This document shows positions 17,910 through 27,195 of a stretch of 64,000 nt of DNA, in pieces. How positions within the stretch are numbered: the first letter of the stretch is position 1; each line of letters opens with the position of its first letter. Both the position numbers and the translations under genes were made by a program. The notes under the pieces were generated by a model. The model made no database searches, was not told where the DNA came from, and worked only from the letters and a program-made list of their open reading frames with translations. Origin of the DNA: Acidimicrobiia bacterium (GTDB lineage: Bacteria; Acidobacteriota; Terriglobia; Bryobacterales; Bryobacteraceae); NCBI GenBank assembly GCA_016871315.1, contig VFZE01000025.1:17710-81709 (forward strand), read 5' to 3'.

Positions 17910-18011
17910 ATGCCTAACCCTGCTGTACCGGCAGCCACTGGTACTGGCTCCTCGCAAATCGGTACCACCAACTATTGGATGCGCAATCTCTTCATGGCAT
18001 CCTCGAAGTAA
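17910..18011 (+). CDS. Possible 33-aa small ORF in the 17901-18141 gap
   Basis: A 34-codon frame runs from ATG 17910 to TAA 18011 (MPNPAVPAATGTGSSQIG, then TTNYWMRNLFMASSK). It starts 9 bp after the preceding stop, and its composition is protein-like rather than repeat-like. No homologue is recognised. The rest of the 241-bp gap contains only the likely promoter of the next gene (TAAAAT at 18121-18126). Confidence 0.2.
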   Translation: MPNPAVPAATGTGSSQIGTTNYWMRNLFMASSK

Positions 18012-18141
18012 GCGGTTTGGGCTGGCAGCGGAGACAGCCCAGGATACGATCGCGTATCCCAATGCCGGCGTCCGGTTTTCTGGAGGAGGACGGGCGCCGG
18101 CTCTCCGCATTTTTCCTCGCTAAAATCAAGAGGAGCCTCTT

Positions 18142-20796
18142 ATGCGCTGCCTCTTGCTTCTCTTACTCCCCCTGCTCGCTTGCGCCCAGTCCACTTACTT
18201 CCCCTTCTCCATCGATCAGGACTCTCTTCAGGGCGCACCCGATTTCAGCTTCCTCAACCACCCCCTCACCGCCGCCGACCGCCTCTTTGTCCGCGATGGC
18301 CACTTCTACCGCATCGGTCCCGACCTCAGTCCCAACTCCGCCGACGACGAGCGCGTCCATCTATTCGGCATCAACTTCTCCTTCGGCGCCAATTTTCCCG
18401 CCGAAGCCGATGCCGTCCGCATCGCTCAGCGTCTCCGCCGCATGGGCGTCAACCTCGTCCGCCTGCATCATCTCGATACCTCGCCGGACCGCCTGCCGGA
18501 GAATGCCGGCAGCATTCTCACCACCGATCCCTACCCAACCATGAACCCGGTTGCCGTGGCGCGTCTCCGGCGTTTCCTCAGCGCGCTGCGCCAGGAGGGC
18601 ATCTATGTCAACTTGAACCTCAAGGTCGGCTACGTCTTCCGTCCCTCCGTCGACCGCATCCCCAACATCACGCCATTTCCCGATCAGAGCAAGCCGCTGC
18701 ACATGATCCACCCGCGCATGATCGAGCTGCAAACCGAGTTCACCCGCAACACCATCGATGCGCTGGGCCTGGCCGAAGATGCCGTTCTCGCCATGGTCGA
18801 AATCAACAATGAAAGCTCGCTGCTCTATAGCTGGCAGACTTCGCAGCTTGACCGCCACCTCGTCTCCGACTACCACGACGAATTCCACCGCCAGTGGAAC
18901 GCTTTTCTCCGCGCGCGGTACGACACCACCCTCGCGCTTGCCGAAGCCTGGCGGGGCGGGGAAGAAGACGGCGTCAACCTGCTCGGTCCGGAGTGGCGCG
19001 TGGAAAATCAGAGTGGCGAGCCCGCCACGCTTGAGCGCGCCGAGCTCGACGGCCACACCACACTCACCGTCCGCCATTCCGCCTCCACGCGGCCCATCAT
19101 CTTGAAGCAGGTCGGCTTCTCCGTCACCGAAGGACGGCAATACCTTGCCGAATTCGAACTGCGCGCCGACCTTCCCGCCGGCGTCGAGCAAACCGTCTAT
19201 TGGGACGTCAAGCAGGACGTCAACCCCTGGCAGACCATCATGGGCCGCAACGTTGCCATCTCGCGCGACTGGAGAAAATTCACCATTCCGCTCACCGCCG
19301 GATTCTCCATGAACGGGATCGGACGCTTCGGCCTCTCCATCGAACGTGTCACCGCTCCGGTCCATCTCCGCAACGCCCGCCTGCTTTTGGTTGGCCGCCG
19401 CGGCCTGGCCGCCGGCGAAAGCTTGGAGGATGGCAATGTCTCGCTCCCTCGCGAAACCGAAGCCTCCATTGACGCACGCGCCAACGACTACCTGCTCTTC
19501 CTCGCCGATCGCGACCGCTTCTACCTGAACGAAATGCTGCACGCCGTCCGCGAAGCAGCCCACCCGCTGGTCCCCGTCGCCGGAACCCAGATGAACTACG
19601 GCGGCCTCCTCAACATGGACTCACACGACGATCTCCAGTATCAGGACGCCCACTTCTACGTCGATCACTACAACTTCCCCAACCTCGCCTGGGACAACCG
19701 CGACTGGCGTATCCGCGACGGTTCCAACCTCGGCGCCGGCTCCACGCCGTTCCTCAACATGGCCGCCAGCCGCCAGGCCGGCCGTCCCTACACCGTCAGT
19801 GAGTTCAACCAGAACTGGCCCAATACCCATGCCGCGGAACTCAATCCCACTCTCTCCGCATTCGCGCGCTTCCAGGACTGGGATTCCATCATGCACTTCG
19901 CCTATGCGCACAACCGCTCCTGGGATCTGGGCGGCCCGCAAGGCTTCGACATGAATGGCGACTGGACCAAGTTTCCCGCCTTTGGCCAATCGGCGTGGCT
20001 GTTCCGCTCCGGCGCTATCGAAGCGGGCTCCAACCCCGTCGACATCCCCCTCACGCTCGACCATCGCCTCCGCTCGGGCCGCGAAAAACGCAACGGCAAC
20101 ATCCCTGCATTCCTCACCTCGGCCTTCGGCTACGATCCCTACACGGCCTTCGTCCATCCGGTGCGCCTCGTCAAGGACGCCGAAGGCGCGCTTCCGGAGA
20201 ACGCCCGCTCTCATCTTCCCCCCTACCTTGCCGACAACGGCCAGTTCACGTTCGACCGCAACAACCGACGCTTCCTACTCCATGCGCCCGCGGCCGCCGG
20301 AGCCTACGGTTTCCTCGGAGCCGGCGCCGTCACCACTGGCGCCCTCGACGTGCAGCTCGCTCCCGGAACACGCGGATTCGCCGCCGTCACCCTCACTCCG
20401 CTTGACGGCCTCCCCATCGCCGAGTCCCGCCGCATGCTGCTCTCCAACCCCGGCGCCGCGTTCGGCTCCCAGCCCGGCGCCGACCCTCCTCGCCCGCAGC
20501 AACTGGTCCGCTACCAGGGCCAGGCCGACTGGTTTACCGCCGAGCCCGACCAGTCCAACAAGCCCTCCGGCCAGCGCGGCTTCTCCCTGCGTCCTACATG
20601 GATGGAGCGCGTCGAGCTGTTCCTCACTCTCCGCACCAGCGCCTCTTCCCTTACCGTCTACACGCTCGACGGCGCGGGCAACCGCACCGGCGTTCTCACA
20701 GACCCGCACCTGATCCGCGTCGAAGGTGGCTTCCGCATTCACCTTCAAGCCGACGGCCAGCAGTTGACACCCTGGTTTGAGATTGCCGCGGAGTAG
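18142..20796 (+). CDS. Secreted glycoside hydrolase (clan-A TIM barrel) with an inserted carbohydrate-binding module
   Basis: The 884-aa protein has a signal peptide (MRCLLLLLLPLLACAQS). The catalytic barrel begins with VHLFGINFSFGANFP and RRMGVNLVRLHHLD. The acid/base is probably E224 in VEINNES and the nucleophile E554 in YTVSEFNQNWPN. Between them, at about residues 280-425, lies a CBM4/9-like beta-sandwich (LKQVGFSVTEGRQYLAEFEL, WRKFTIPLTAGFSMNGIGRF). The barrel resumes with YLLFLADRDRFYLNEMLHAVRE and LQYQDAHFYVDHY. Family 5-like, substrate unknown. AGGAG lies 6 nt before the ATG, within a small AAGAGG/CCTCTT dyad. It converges with the truncated Mur-ligase gene. Confidence 0.82.
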   Translation: MRCLLLLLLPLLACAQSTYFPFSIDQDSLQGAPDFSFLNHPLTAADRLFVRDGHFYRIGPDLSPNSADDERVHLFGINFSFGANFPAEADAVRIAQRLRRMGVNLVRLHHLDTSPDRLPENAGSILTTDPYPTMNPVAVARLRRFLSALRQEGIYVNLNLKVGYVFRPSVDRIPNITPFPDQSKPLHMIHPRMIELQTEFTRNTIDALGLAEDAVLAMVEINNESSLLYSWQTSQLDRHLVSDYHDEFHRQWNAFLRARYDTTLALAEAWRGGEEDGVNLLGPEWRVENQSGEPATLERAELDGHTTLTVRHSASTRPIILKQVGFSVTEGRQYLAEFELRADLPAGVEQTVYWDVKQDVNPWQTIMGRNVAISRDWRKFTIPLTAGFSMNGIGRFGLSIERVTAPVHLRNARLLLVGRRGLAAGESLEDGNVSLPRETEASIDARANDYLLFLADRDRFYLNEMLHAVREAAHPLVPVAGTQMNYGGLLNMDSHDDLQYQDAHFYVDHYNFPNLAWDNRDWRIRDGSNLGAGSTPFLNMAASRQAGRPYTVSEFNQNWPNTHAAELNPTLSAFARFQDWDSIMHFAYAHNRSWDLGGPQGFDMNGDWTKFPAFGQSAWLFRSGAIEAGSNPVDIPLTLDHRLRSGREKRNGNIPAFLTSAFGYDPYTAFVHPVRLVKDAEGALPENARSHLPPYLADNGQFTFDRNNRRFLLHAPAAAGAYGFLGAGAVTTGALDVQLAPGTRGFAAVTLTPLDGLPIAESRRMLLSNPGAAFGSQPGADPPRPQQLVRYQGQADWFTAEPDQSNKPSGQRGFSLRPTWMERVELFLTLRTSASSLTVYTLDGAGNRTGVLTDPHLIRVEGGFRIHLQADGQQLTPWFEIAAE

Positions 20797-20803
20797 TAAG
20801 CAT

Positions 20804-21424
20804 TCAGCGGATTCCCATGCGCCCGCCTCCGCTGCGCACCTGCATCCGCAGACGCTGTGGCCAGTCGCCCTCCACATGCTCGGCCCATAAGTCCCATTCG
20901 CGGCTATTTCCGAAATAGACCAATCGGAACTTGCCTCTGTTCGCCATGGCCCGCACCCTTGGGTCATCGCCGTTCAATACGGCCACTCCATCCTTGCCCA
21001 ACCCTCCCAACAGGTCCGACTTCTCTTTCGCAGTCACCTCCAGCGTCGGAAAGTTCTCGCTGTGCTCGGCCGCGATGGATGTGATCACCGCGATATCTGG
21101 CCTCGTCAGCAGCGCCGCGCGCCACATTTGTCCAGGCGCTTCGATTCCCACTTCGATCACCGCGAACCGGTGCCAGGGCCGAACTCGTAGAATCGTACGG
21201 ATCAACCCTGCTCTCCCATTTGCGTTCCCTTCCGTTTTCAGCGTCCGGTGACGGGCAGATAGAATCCTCGCCAGAATCTCCTTCGTGGTTGTCTTTCCGT
21301 TGGAGCCGGTGATCGCGATGAACGTGGTTCTCCATAGCAGCCTTCTCCAGATCAGCGCCGCCGCGGCCAGGGGAAGATTCACCAGGAAGCTGCGCCGCAA
21401 GTGATACAGCAAATCGCTCGTCAT
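20804..21424 (-). CDS. Truncated Mur-ligase-like (MurF-type) protein
   Basis: The 206-aa product contains the central ATPase domain of the Mur ligase family: the P-loop FIAITGSNGKTTTKE, the conserved VIEVGIEAPGQM, and VITSIAAEHSENF with KSDLL, equivalent to the carbamylated-lysine region. It ends at RSGGGRMGIR just 8 bp before the convergent glycosidase gene, so the C-terminal amino-acid-binding domain (normally another 150-200 aa) is absent. It is therefore either a stump or a specialised short ATPase. The start overlaps nothing but is only 4 bp from the stop of the upstream propeller-PHP gene. An N-terminal membrane-proximal helix (SFLVNLPLAAAALIWRRLLW) is unusual for MurF. Confidence 0.7.
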   Translation of the reverse strand: MTSDLLYHLRRSFLVNLPLAAAALIWRRLLWRTTFIAITGSNGKTTTKEILARILSARHRTLKTEGNANGRAGLIRTILRVRPWHRFAVIEVGIEAPGQMWRAALLTRPDIAVITSIAAEHSENFPTLEVTAKEKSDLLGGLGKDGVAVLNGDDPRVRAMANRGKFRLVYFGNSREWDLWAEHVEGDWPQRLRMQVRSGGGRMGIR

Positions 21425-21428
21425 CCCT

Positions 21429-24182
21429 CTACCGAACCCACACCGGCGAACTCCAGCACAGCTGCCCGTCCTGCTGCTCCGCCCGGATGTAGTAGTACGA
21501 TTCCCCTTCTCCCGCCGCCTGATCCGTAAACGCGAACCGCAACTCTGGACCCCGGCCCGCGGCCGTGTAGATCACCCGGTTGTTCTTCACCACCTCCACG
21601 TGTTTGAGTCGCGCCGTTCCGCGCACGTACGCCTCCAGCCTCCGCCGCGGAGGCGCCGCCATCGCCACGCCCATCATCCCGTTGCCCATCCGCAGATCAA
21701 CGATCAGATTGTCCGTCGCCGCGTACGTGCGCCGCGCCTTCATCGCCGCCACAATCGACTCGCGATCCAGTGTCTCCACGTACACCGCCGCGTAGGAGAT
21801 ATGGGTCGACACGTGATCGGAGCTCGATTGCACTCCCATCTTGATCCCCTTCGCCCACGCGTTCCACACATAGCCGCCCGCGTAGCGCGCCTCTTCCCCT
21901 GCCGCCGGAGAGCGCGGCGTGCCCGGACCTTCATAATTCCGGCGGTATCCCTGGTAGATCTCCACGACCGGCTCCAGTTCTTCGTTGCTGTCGCGCCAGT
22001 CCGTTCCCGCCCCCGTCGCCGAGGTGTGCGAACTGGTCAGCCCACCGAACCGCCGAAGATACTCGTACAGCTTTCCCGCTCCCTCCTTGCCGCGCCGCTC
22101 CGCTTCGCCAATCTCCAGCACCGGACGGCCGCGCTTGGCGAACACCACGTTGCGGTGCCCGTTCGGCCACGTCAGGCTGCGTTCATAGCTGTACAGCGGC
22201 GCAAACCGCCCGCGAATCGCGTACAAGTCCGCCGCCTTCTGAATCCGCCACCAGTTGTACGGAATCATGTTGCCCGCCTGGTGATCGCATACGCCCAGAA
22301 AATCGAACGCCACCGCGTCCAGTGCGTAGCGGTAACTGTCCTCGAGCGACCCATCGCGATTGCCGTCCCAGCTGATATCGGTGTGCCGGTGTATATCGCC
22401 GCGCGCGATGCGGTACGTCCTGCCTCCCACGCGGGAGCGGTAGGCCCGCACTCGCGCCACATCCTCGGCCTCTCGTGCGTGCGACGGTTTCAGCGACTCG
22501 CGCCGGTGTTGAAACGCCGACAGCGGCGGTCCGCCGCCTGCCATCCCGCCGGGCGCCCGCGCCTCCATCAGGTTCTGTTCGCGCGGCGCGCCGGAGGGCC
22601 ACTGCCGCCCCTCCGAGGTCCACGCCACTGCGAAGTCTTTCCTCCCTGTCCACACCGCCGCCAGCGGCGAATCAATGCGGCCCCATCCCTCCGGGAACTC
22701 CACCATCGGCGCCCATCGCGATCCATCCAGCCACGTCATCCCGATTCGCCACATCGCGCGGCTCGACTCCTCGCCGCCGCCACGCTGTGGCAGATTCACC
22801 CGGTAGTGGAAAAACACCGCCGGATTCCCGTCGCCGTCCAGCACCAGCTTCGGATTGTGAAATACCTGCCGCAGTTCTCCCGGCACCGCCGCGCCCAAAT
22901 CGGCCGCGGGTTCCATCAGATGCCCTCCTACCAGAGCCGCCACTCGTGTCTGCCGCCTTACCAGCAGCCCCCTCCCGTTATCCTCAATCCCTTGCCCGTA
23001 GTCCTTGCCCCAGTTGGAATCACCTTCATCCCAGGCCATCCACAACCGCCCCTGCTTGTCATACTGTCCACTAACTCGCGATTCCATGGCCTCGCTCCAG
23101 GTGATCCTGCGCAAGCTCCCGAGCCGGCTCCCGCGCCACTCCTTCATCGCGATATCGTAGTTGCCTCGCTCATAGGTGTCCCAAAGAATCGCCACCCCTC
23201 CTCCCGGGGCGGCGGCCAAGGCAGGCTCCCAATCATTAGCGGGCGTTGTGGACACTCGCAATTCCTGGGACCACCTCTCGCCGTCGAACCGCTTCGCATA
23301 GATGTCGAAATTGCCGTTCCGCGCACTCTGCCATGCCAGGTACATCTGCCCGTCCTGTCCGTAAGCAAGCGTGTGGTAAATGTCGGAGCCCCCAGACTCC
23401 GTCAGCCGGTGTATCGCCGACCACTGCTTGCCGTCCCACCTCCGGCCATGCAGATCGAAGTCTCCCTTCACCTGCGCCGACCACACCACCCAGATCCCGC
23501 CTCCCTTGTCTTCGCCCAGCGCCGTCCGGAAATGATCTCCTCCCGCGGGGGCCACTTCCTCCGGCGCTTGCCGGTTCCTGCGAACCAGCACGCGGTCGCC
23601 GCTGCCTTCATGCTCCTGCCAGGCGACCCACAAGTTCCCATCGCGCGCTTCCAGCATCGAGGGATAATCTTCCGCCGCTGGGCCGCTGGTGACGGCTTGT
23701 GCGGCAGGGACCATGCGCACTTCCACCCGCCCGCCCAGGAACATGCGCGCCGCCTTCCAGGCTTCCAGACCTCCCGCAATCGTGAAACTGCCCTGCGCCG
23801 TCTGTACTTGAAACGACTGCCCCGCGTCGAACTCCACCACCAAGCCTTTTGCCGCCACCCGCTCCCGCCTCGAGGTCGGCTGCATGGTCTTTTCATACGG
23901 CGTGTCCCAATAGGGCTCGCGTTTGGTCTGGCACTTCCAGCTGGAGCCGGACACCTCCTCTCCCGCTCCGAATTGCCAGCTCCGCAGCCCTCGCGGCGCT
24001 GGAGAGATGCTGCCGCTCCAATCTACGTCTGCCTTCCCGTCAATGCCAAAGCGGATCAGCAGCGCCTGTCCGCCAGCTTCCTGAGCCTTAACCGCCACGG
24101 GTTGCCGGAAGCGCGTCGCCTGCCACGCCGCCACTGCCAGTGCCCCGGCCGCCACCACCCATACATGCCTGCCGAATCTCAT
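21429..24182 (-). CDS. Secreted beta-propeller protein with C-terminal PHP/DUF3604-like domain
   Basis: The 917-aa protein has an N-terminal signal or anchor (HVWVVAAGALAVAAWQA). Residues about 165-570 hold propeller-like blades with repeated W-V-A-W and W-x-L-A-W strands, such as MLEARDGNLWVAWQEHEG and AYGQDGQMYLAWQSARNGNFD. The last third carries metal-binding motifs of a PHP-type phosphoesterase fold: RGDIHRHTDISWDGN, FLGVCDHQAGNMIPYNWW, SSHTSATG and VQSSSDH. DUF3604 proteins with these motifs are predicted metal-dependent hydrolases. It lies between a GH95 fucosidase (21 bp) and the truncated Mur ligase (4 bp), so they are probably co-transcribed. Substrate is unknown. Confidence 0.75.
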   Translation of the reverse strand: MRFGRHVWVVAAGALAVAAWQATRFRQPVAVKAQEAGGQALLIRFGIDGKADVDWSGSISPAPRGLRSWQFGAGEEVSGSSWKCQTKREPYWDTPYEKTMQPTSRRERVAAKGLVVEFDAGQSFQVQTAQGSFTIAGGLEAWKAARMFLGGRVEVRMVPAAQAVTSGPAAEDYPSMLEARDGNLWVAWQEHEGSGDRVLVRRNRQAPEEVAPAGGDHFRTALGEDKGGGIWVVWSAQVKGDFDLHGRRWDGKQWSAIHRLTESGGSDIYHTLAYGQDGQMYLAWQSARNGNFDIYAKRFDGERWSQELRVSTTPANDWEPALAAAPGGGVAILWDTYERGNYDIAMKEWRGSRLGSLRRITWSEAMESRVSGQYDKQGRLWMAWDEGDSNWGKDYGQGIEDNGRGLLVRRQTRVAALVGGHLMEPAADLGAAVPGELRQVFHNPKLVLDGDGNPAVFFHYRVNLPQRGGGEESSRAMWRIGMTWLDGSRWAPMVEFPEGWGRIDSPLAAVWTGRKDFAVAWTSEGRQWPSGAPREQNLMEARAPGGMAGGGPPLSAFQHRRESLKPSHAREAEDVARVRAYRSRVGGRTYRIARGDIHRHTDISWDGNRDGSLEDSYRYALDAVAFDFLGVCDHQAGNMIPYNWWRIQKAADLYAIRGRFAPLYSYERSLTWPNGHRNVVFAKRGRPVLEIGEAERRGKEGAGKLYEYLRRFGGLTSSHTSATGAGTDWRDSNEELEPVVEIYQGYRRNYEGPGTPRSPAAGEEARYAGGYVWNAWAKGIKMGVQSSSDHVSTHISYAAVYVETLDRESIVAAMKARRTYAATDNLIVDLRMGNGMMGVAMAAPPRRRLEAYVRGTARLKHVEVVKNNRVIYTAAGRGPELRFAFTDQAAGEGESYYYIRAEQQDGQLCWSSPVWVR

Positions 24183-24203
24183 GTATGGAGTGTACTCCTC
24201 AAC

Positions 24204-26567
24204 TCACCGGCGCCGGGCGCTGAAATCCTGCTCGCTCCATTGGCGTGTTTCTCCCCGTTGCAGCCGCAAATCGATCTCCTCCCCTTTGTACCGCACACGC
24301 AACGGCCGGCCGAGACCCGAAGTAATGCGCGACTGTTTCAGCTTTCCATCCTCCCACTCGATGTTCACTTCAAAACCGCCTCGTGCCCGCAAACCCGTAA
24401 CCGAACCCTTACTCCAACTCTGCGGCAACGCCGGTAGCAAATGCAGAAAACCCGCCTTGCCGCCGTGCACCCTGCCCGGGTCCGATGGCGTTGCGTACGG
24501 ATCGTGGCTTTGCAGCAGCATCTCCGCAATACCCGCCGTTGCGCCGAAGTTCCCGTCAATCTGGAACGGCGGATGCGCATCGAACAGGTTCGGATAGGTG
24601 CCGCCCGACCACGGACCGGACCGTCTTGGCCCTGTGCTGGCCGGCCGCAGCAGATTGCGCAGGATTCTCATTGCGTGGTCGCCGTCCAGCAGCCGCGCCC
24701 AGAAGTTCACCTTCCATCCCATCGACCAGCCCGTCCCTTCATCCCCGCGGAATTCCAGTGTCCGAATCGCCGCGCGGAACAGATCCGGCGTCCCGTAGGG
24801 CGTGATCTCCGCGCCCGGATGCAACCCCCATAGGTGCGATACGTGCCGGTGCTTGTTCTCCGGATCGTCCTTGTCTTCCAGCCATTCCTGCAACTGCCCG
24901 AACCGGCCAATCCGGTTCGGCGCGATCCGCGCCCGCAGCTTCGTCCAACTCGCACGCGACTCCTTATCCACGCCCAGATCCTCGGCCGCCGTGATCGCGC
25001 TTGAAAAAAGCGCCCGTACAATCTGGTGGTCCATCGTCGGCCCCATAACCAATCCGCCGATCTCCGGTGAATTGCTCGGTCCGCTCACCAGCCAGTTGCG
25101 TCCCGGCCGCTCCACCAACACCGCCGCGAAGAACTCCGCCGCGCCCTTGATCAGCGGATACGCCTCCCGCCGCAGGAATTCCCGGTCGCCGGAAAACAAA
25201 TACTGCTCCCACAGATGCAGCGCCAGCCACGCCCCGCCCGTCGGCCAGATCCCGTGGTTGGATGCATTGATCGGAGCCGAGCCGCGCCACAGGTCAAAGT
25301 TATGATGCAGCACCCACCCCGGCGCGTTGTAATGCTCCCGCGCCGTAATCGCCCCTGATTCGGCCACCTCGCGCAACGCGGCAAACAGCGGCCGGCTGCA
25401 CTCGGCCAGCGCCGTCACCTCCGCCGGCCAGTAGTTCATCTCCGTGTTGATGTTCACCGTCCATTTGCTGTCCCACGGAGGCTCCCGCAACGCGTTCCAA
25501 ATCCCTTGCAGATTCGCCGGCTGCGATCCCTCACGGCTGGAAGAGATCAGCAAATAGCGGCCATACTGAAACACCAGCGCGATCAGGTGAGGATCCTTGC
25601 CGCCGGCAAACCCGGCTATCCGCTCATCCGTCGGCCGCTCCGCGGCGTCGCTCGTCCCCAGGTCCAGCGTCACCCTCTGGAACAGGTTCTGGTAATCAGC
25701 TATTGCCGCTCGCTTGACCGCTTCATACGCCGCCTCGCGCACACCTTCCATCTTTTCCTCTGTCCTGACGGATGGGTCGCCCGACACATCTCGATAGCTG
25801 CGGAAATTCGTCGCCGCCGCAACATAGAGCGTAACCGCGTTGGCGTTCTCAATCTCCAGGCCGGCCTCTCCGGCTCGCATCACGCCGCCCTCGGGAACCG
25901 CCATCAAACGCGCTTCATACCGAATCGCTCCTCCCTCCACGCCTCCGCGCAGCCTTAATCCGTAGTCTCTTGTTGTTTCGGTGGTTGTGCCCGAGTGCGC
26001 CGGTCGGAACGTTGCTCTCAGATGAATACTGCCAGGCTTATCGGCCGACAGCCGCACCGCAATCACCTGCCGCGGGTGGCTCGCCAGCACCTCCCGCCGG
26101 TAGTTCACTCCCCGATGACGGAACGCTACCGAAGCCACCGCCGTTTGAAGATCCAATTCGCGACGGTAGTTGCTCACGGCCTCCTCTTCCAGGCCGGGAA
26201 ACAGAAGCACCAGATCGGCCAGCGGCTGATACGCCATCTGCCGCAGCGGCGCACTCATGAACTCGCGTCCGGCCAGCGCTTCGGCTTCCTTCTGCTTGCC
26301 CTCCCACAGTAGCGTGCGGATCGCCTCCAAGTGACGGTGCGCCCCTGCCCGCGCGTAGCTGCGCGGCTCCCCCGTCCACACCGTGTCTTCGTTCAGCTGC
26401 AGCCGCTCCATCTCCACACCGCCATGCACCATCGCGCCAAGACGCCCATTGCCTACCGGCAGCGCCTGCACCCATTCGCGCGCCGGCTTGGTGTACCACA
26501 GCGTCAACGGTTCGGCGGCGCTGGCCATCGCCGCAAGCATCAGGGAAAGCAGCACCCGTAGTCCCAT
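24204..26567 (-). CDS. Glycoside hydrolase family 95 (alpha-L-fucosidase/galactosidase)
   Basis: The 787-aa enzyme starts with a signal peptide ([19 protein letters not shown]). The GH95 N-terminal domain follows at once ([29 protein letters not shown], then [13 protein letters not shown]). The (alpha/alpha)6 barrel shows [30 protein letters not shown], which contains the catalytic-region asparagines, plus [11 protein letters not shown], with [20 protein letters not shown] near the end. Length matches the family. GH95 enzymes invert alpha-1,2-L-fucosides or L-galactosides of plant and mucin glycans. AGGAGG lies before the ATG. It leads the minus-strand operon with the propeller-PHP gene. Confidence 0.95.
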   Translation of the reverse strand: MGLRVLLSLMLAAMASAAEPLTLWYTKPAREWVQALPVGNGRLGAMVHGGVEMERLQLNEDTVWTGEPRSYARAGAHRHLEAIRTLLWEGKQKEAEALAGREFMSAPLRQMAYQPLADLVLLFPGLEEEAVSNYRRELDLQTAVASVAFRHRGVNYRREVLASHPRQVIAVRLSADKPGSIHLRATFRPAHSGTTTETTRDYGLRLRGGVEGGAIRYEARLMAVPEGGVMRAGEAGLEIENANAVTLYVAAATNFRSYRDVSGDPSVRTEEKMEGVREAAYEAVKRAAIADYQNLFQRVTLDLGTSDAAERPTDERIAGFAGGKDPHLIALVFQYGRYLLISSSREGSQPANLQGIWNALREPPWDSKWTVNINTEMNYWPAEVTALAECSRPLFAALREVAESGAITAREHYNAPGWVLHHNFDLWRGSAPINASNHGIWPTGGAWLALHLWEQYLFSGDREFLRREAYPLIKGAAEFFAAVLVERPGRNWLVSGPSNSPEIGGLVMGPTMDHQIVRALFSSAITAAEDLGVDKESRASWTKLRARIAPNRIGRFGQLQEWLEDKDDPENKHRHVSHLWGLHPGAEITPYGTPDLFRAAIRTLEFRGDEGTGWSMGWKVNFWARLLDGDHAMRILRNLLRPASTGPRRSGPWSGGTYPNLFDAHPPFQIDGNFGATAGIAEMLLQSHDPYATPSDPGRVHGGKAGFLHLLPALPQSWSKGSVTGLRARGGFEVNIEWEDGKLKQSRITSGLGRPLRVRYKGEEIDLRLQRGETRQWSEQDFSARRR

Positions 26568-26615
26568 CCCGGAATTCTCCTCCTGTCCACACTATCACCG
26601 CCATGCGCCTCAAGC

Positions 26616-26629
26616 CCCAACCGGTTGGG
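26616..26629. promoter_or_regulatory. 14-bp perfect palindrome in the GH95/cytochrome c divergent region
   Basis: CCCAACCGGTTGGG is its own reverse complement, and it lies 49 bp before the GH95 ATG. The AACCGGTT core resembles operators of LacI-family sugar regulators. No LacI-type gene lies in the window, so the assignment is inference. Confidence 0.4.
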
Positions 26630-26734
26630 TGACTTCGCGCAGTTCCCCTCTCCCCGCACAGCGCATTTTCACCACTTTGGCCATATTTCGCTATGGAGCC
26701 TCAATTGCTCTCTCTTTACGAAGGAGTCAGATCT

Positions 26735-27190
26735 ATGCGTCATTCCAACTCTCAGGGCAAGTCGCCGGCTTTCTTGCAAGGCGTGCTGCTTGCTATCGTT
26801 ATCGCCATCGGCGCCGTCGTGCTCTACGCACAGAAGACCGAAATCGTGACCGTGCAGCCCAGGCCCACTTCCCCCGCATCCGGAGCAGAAATGTTCACCG
26901 CATACTGCGCCGTTTGCCACGGCAAGGATGCCAAGGGCAACGGCCCGGCAACTCCGGCGCTCAAAGTGGAACCTCCAAACCTGACCATGCTCTCCAAGCA
27001 GAACAAGGGCAAGTTTCCCGAGATGAGCATCTACTCGATGATCAACGGCGACTCCACGGTCACGGCTCACGGCACCCGCGAAATGCCCATCTGGGGCCAG
27101 GTGTTCCGCGACATGGGCCGCGATGAGGCTCAGGCCAAACTGCGCGTGCGCAATTTGACCAAGTACATCGAGTCGTTGCAGGCGAAGTAG
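26735..27190 (+). CDS. Membrane-anchored monohaem cytochrome c
   Basis: The 151-aa protein has a single N-terminal membrane segment (AFLQGVLLAIVIAIGAVVLYA), then a class I cytochrome c domain with the haem site CAVCH in AYCAVCHGKDAKGNGP and a distal methionine in TREMPIWGQVFRD. AAGGAG sits 10 nt before the ATG at 26735, which fixes the start; the frame opens upstream at 26693 without such support. It should sit on the outer face of the membrane and shuttle electrons. It is convergent with the NDH-2 gene, only 5 bp between the stops. Confidence 0.9.
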   Translation: MRHSNSQGKSPAFLQGVLLAIVIAIGAVVLYAQKTEIVTVQPRPTSPASGAEMFTAYCAVCHGKDAKGNGPATPALKVEPPNLTMLSKQNKGKFPEMSIYSMINGDSTVTAHGTREMPIWGQVFRDMGRDEAQAKLRVRNLTKYIESLQAK

Positions 27191-27195
27191 CCGCT

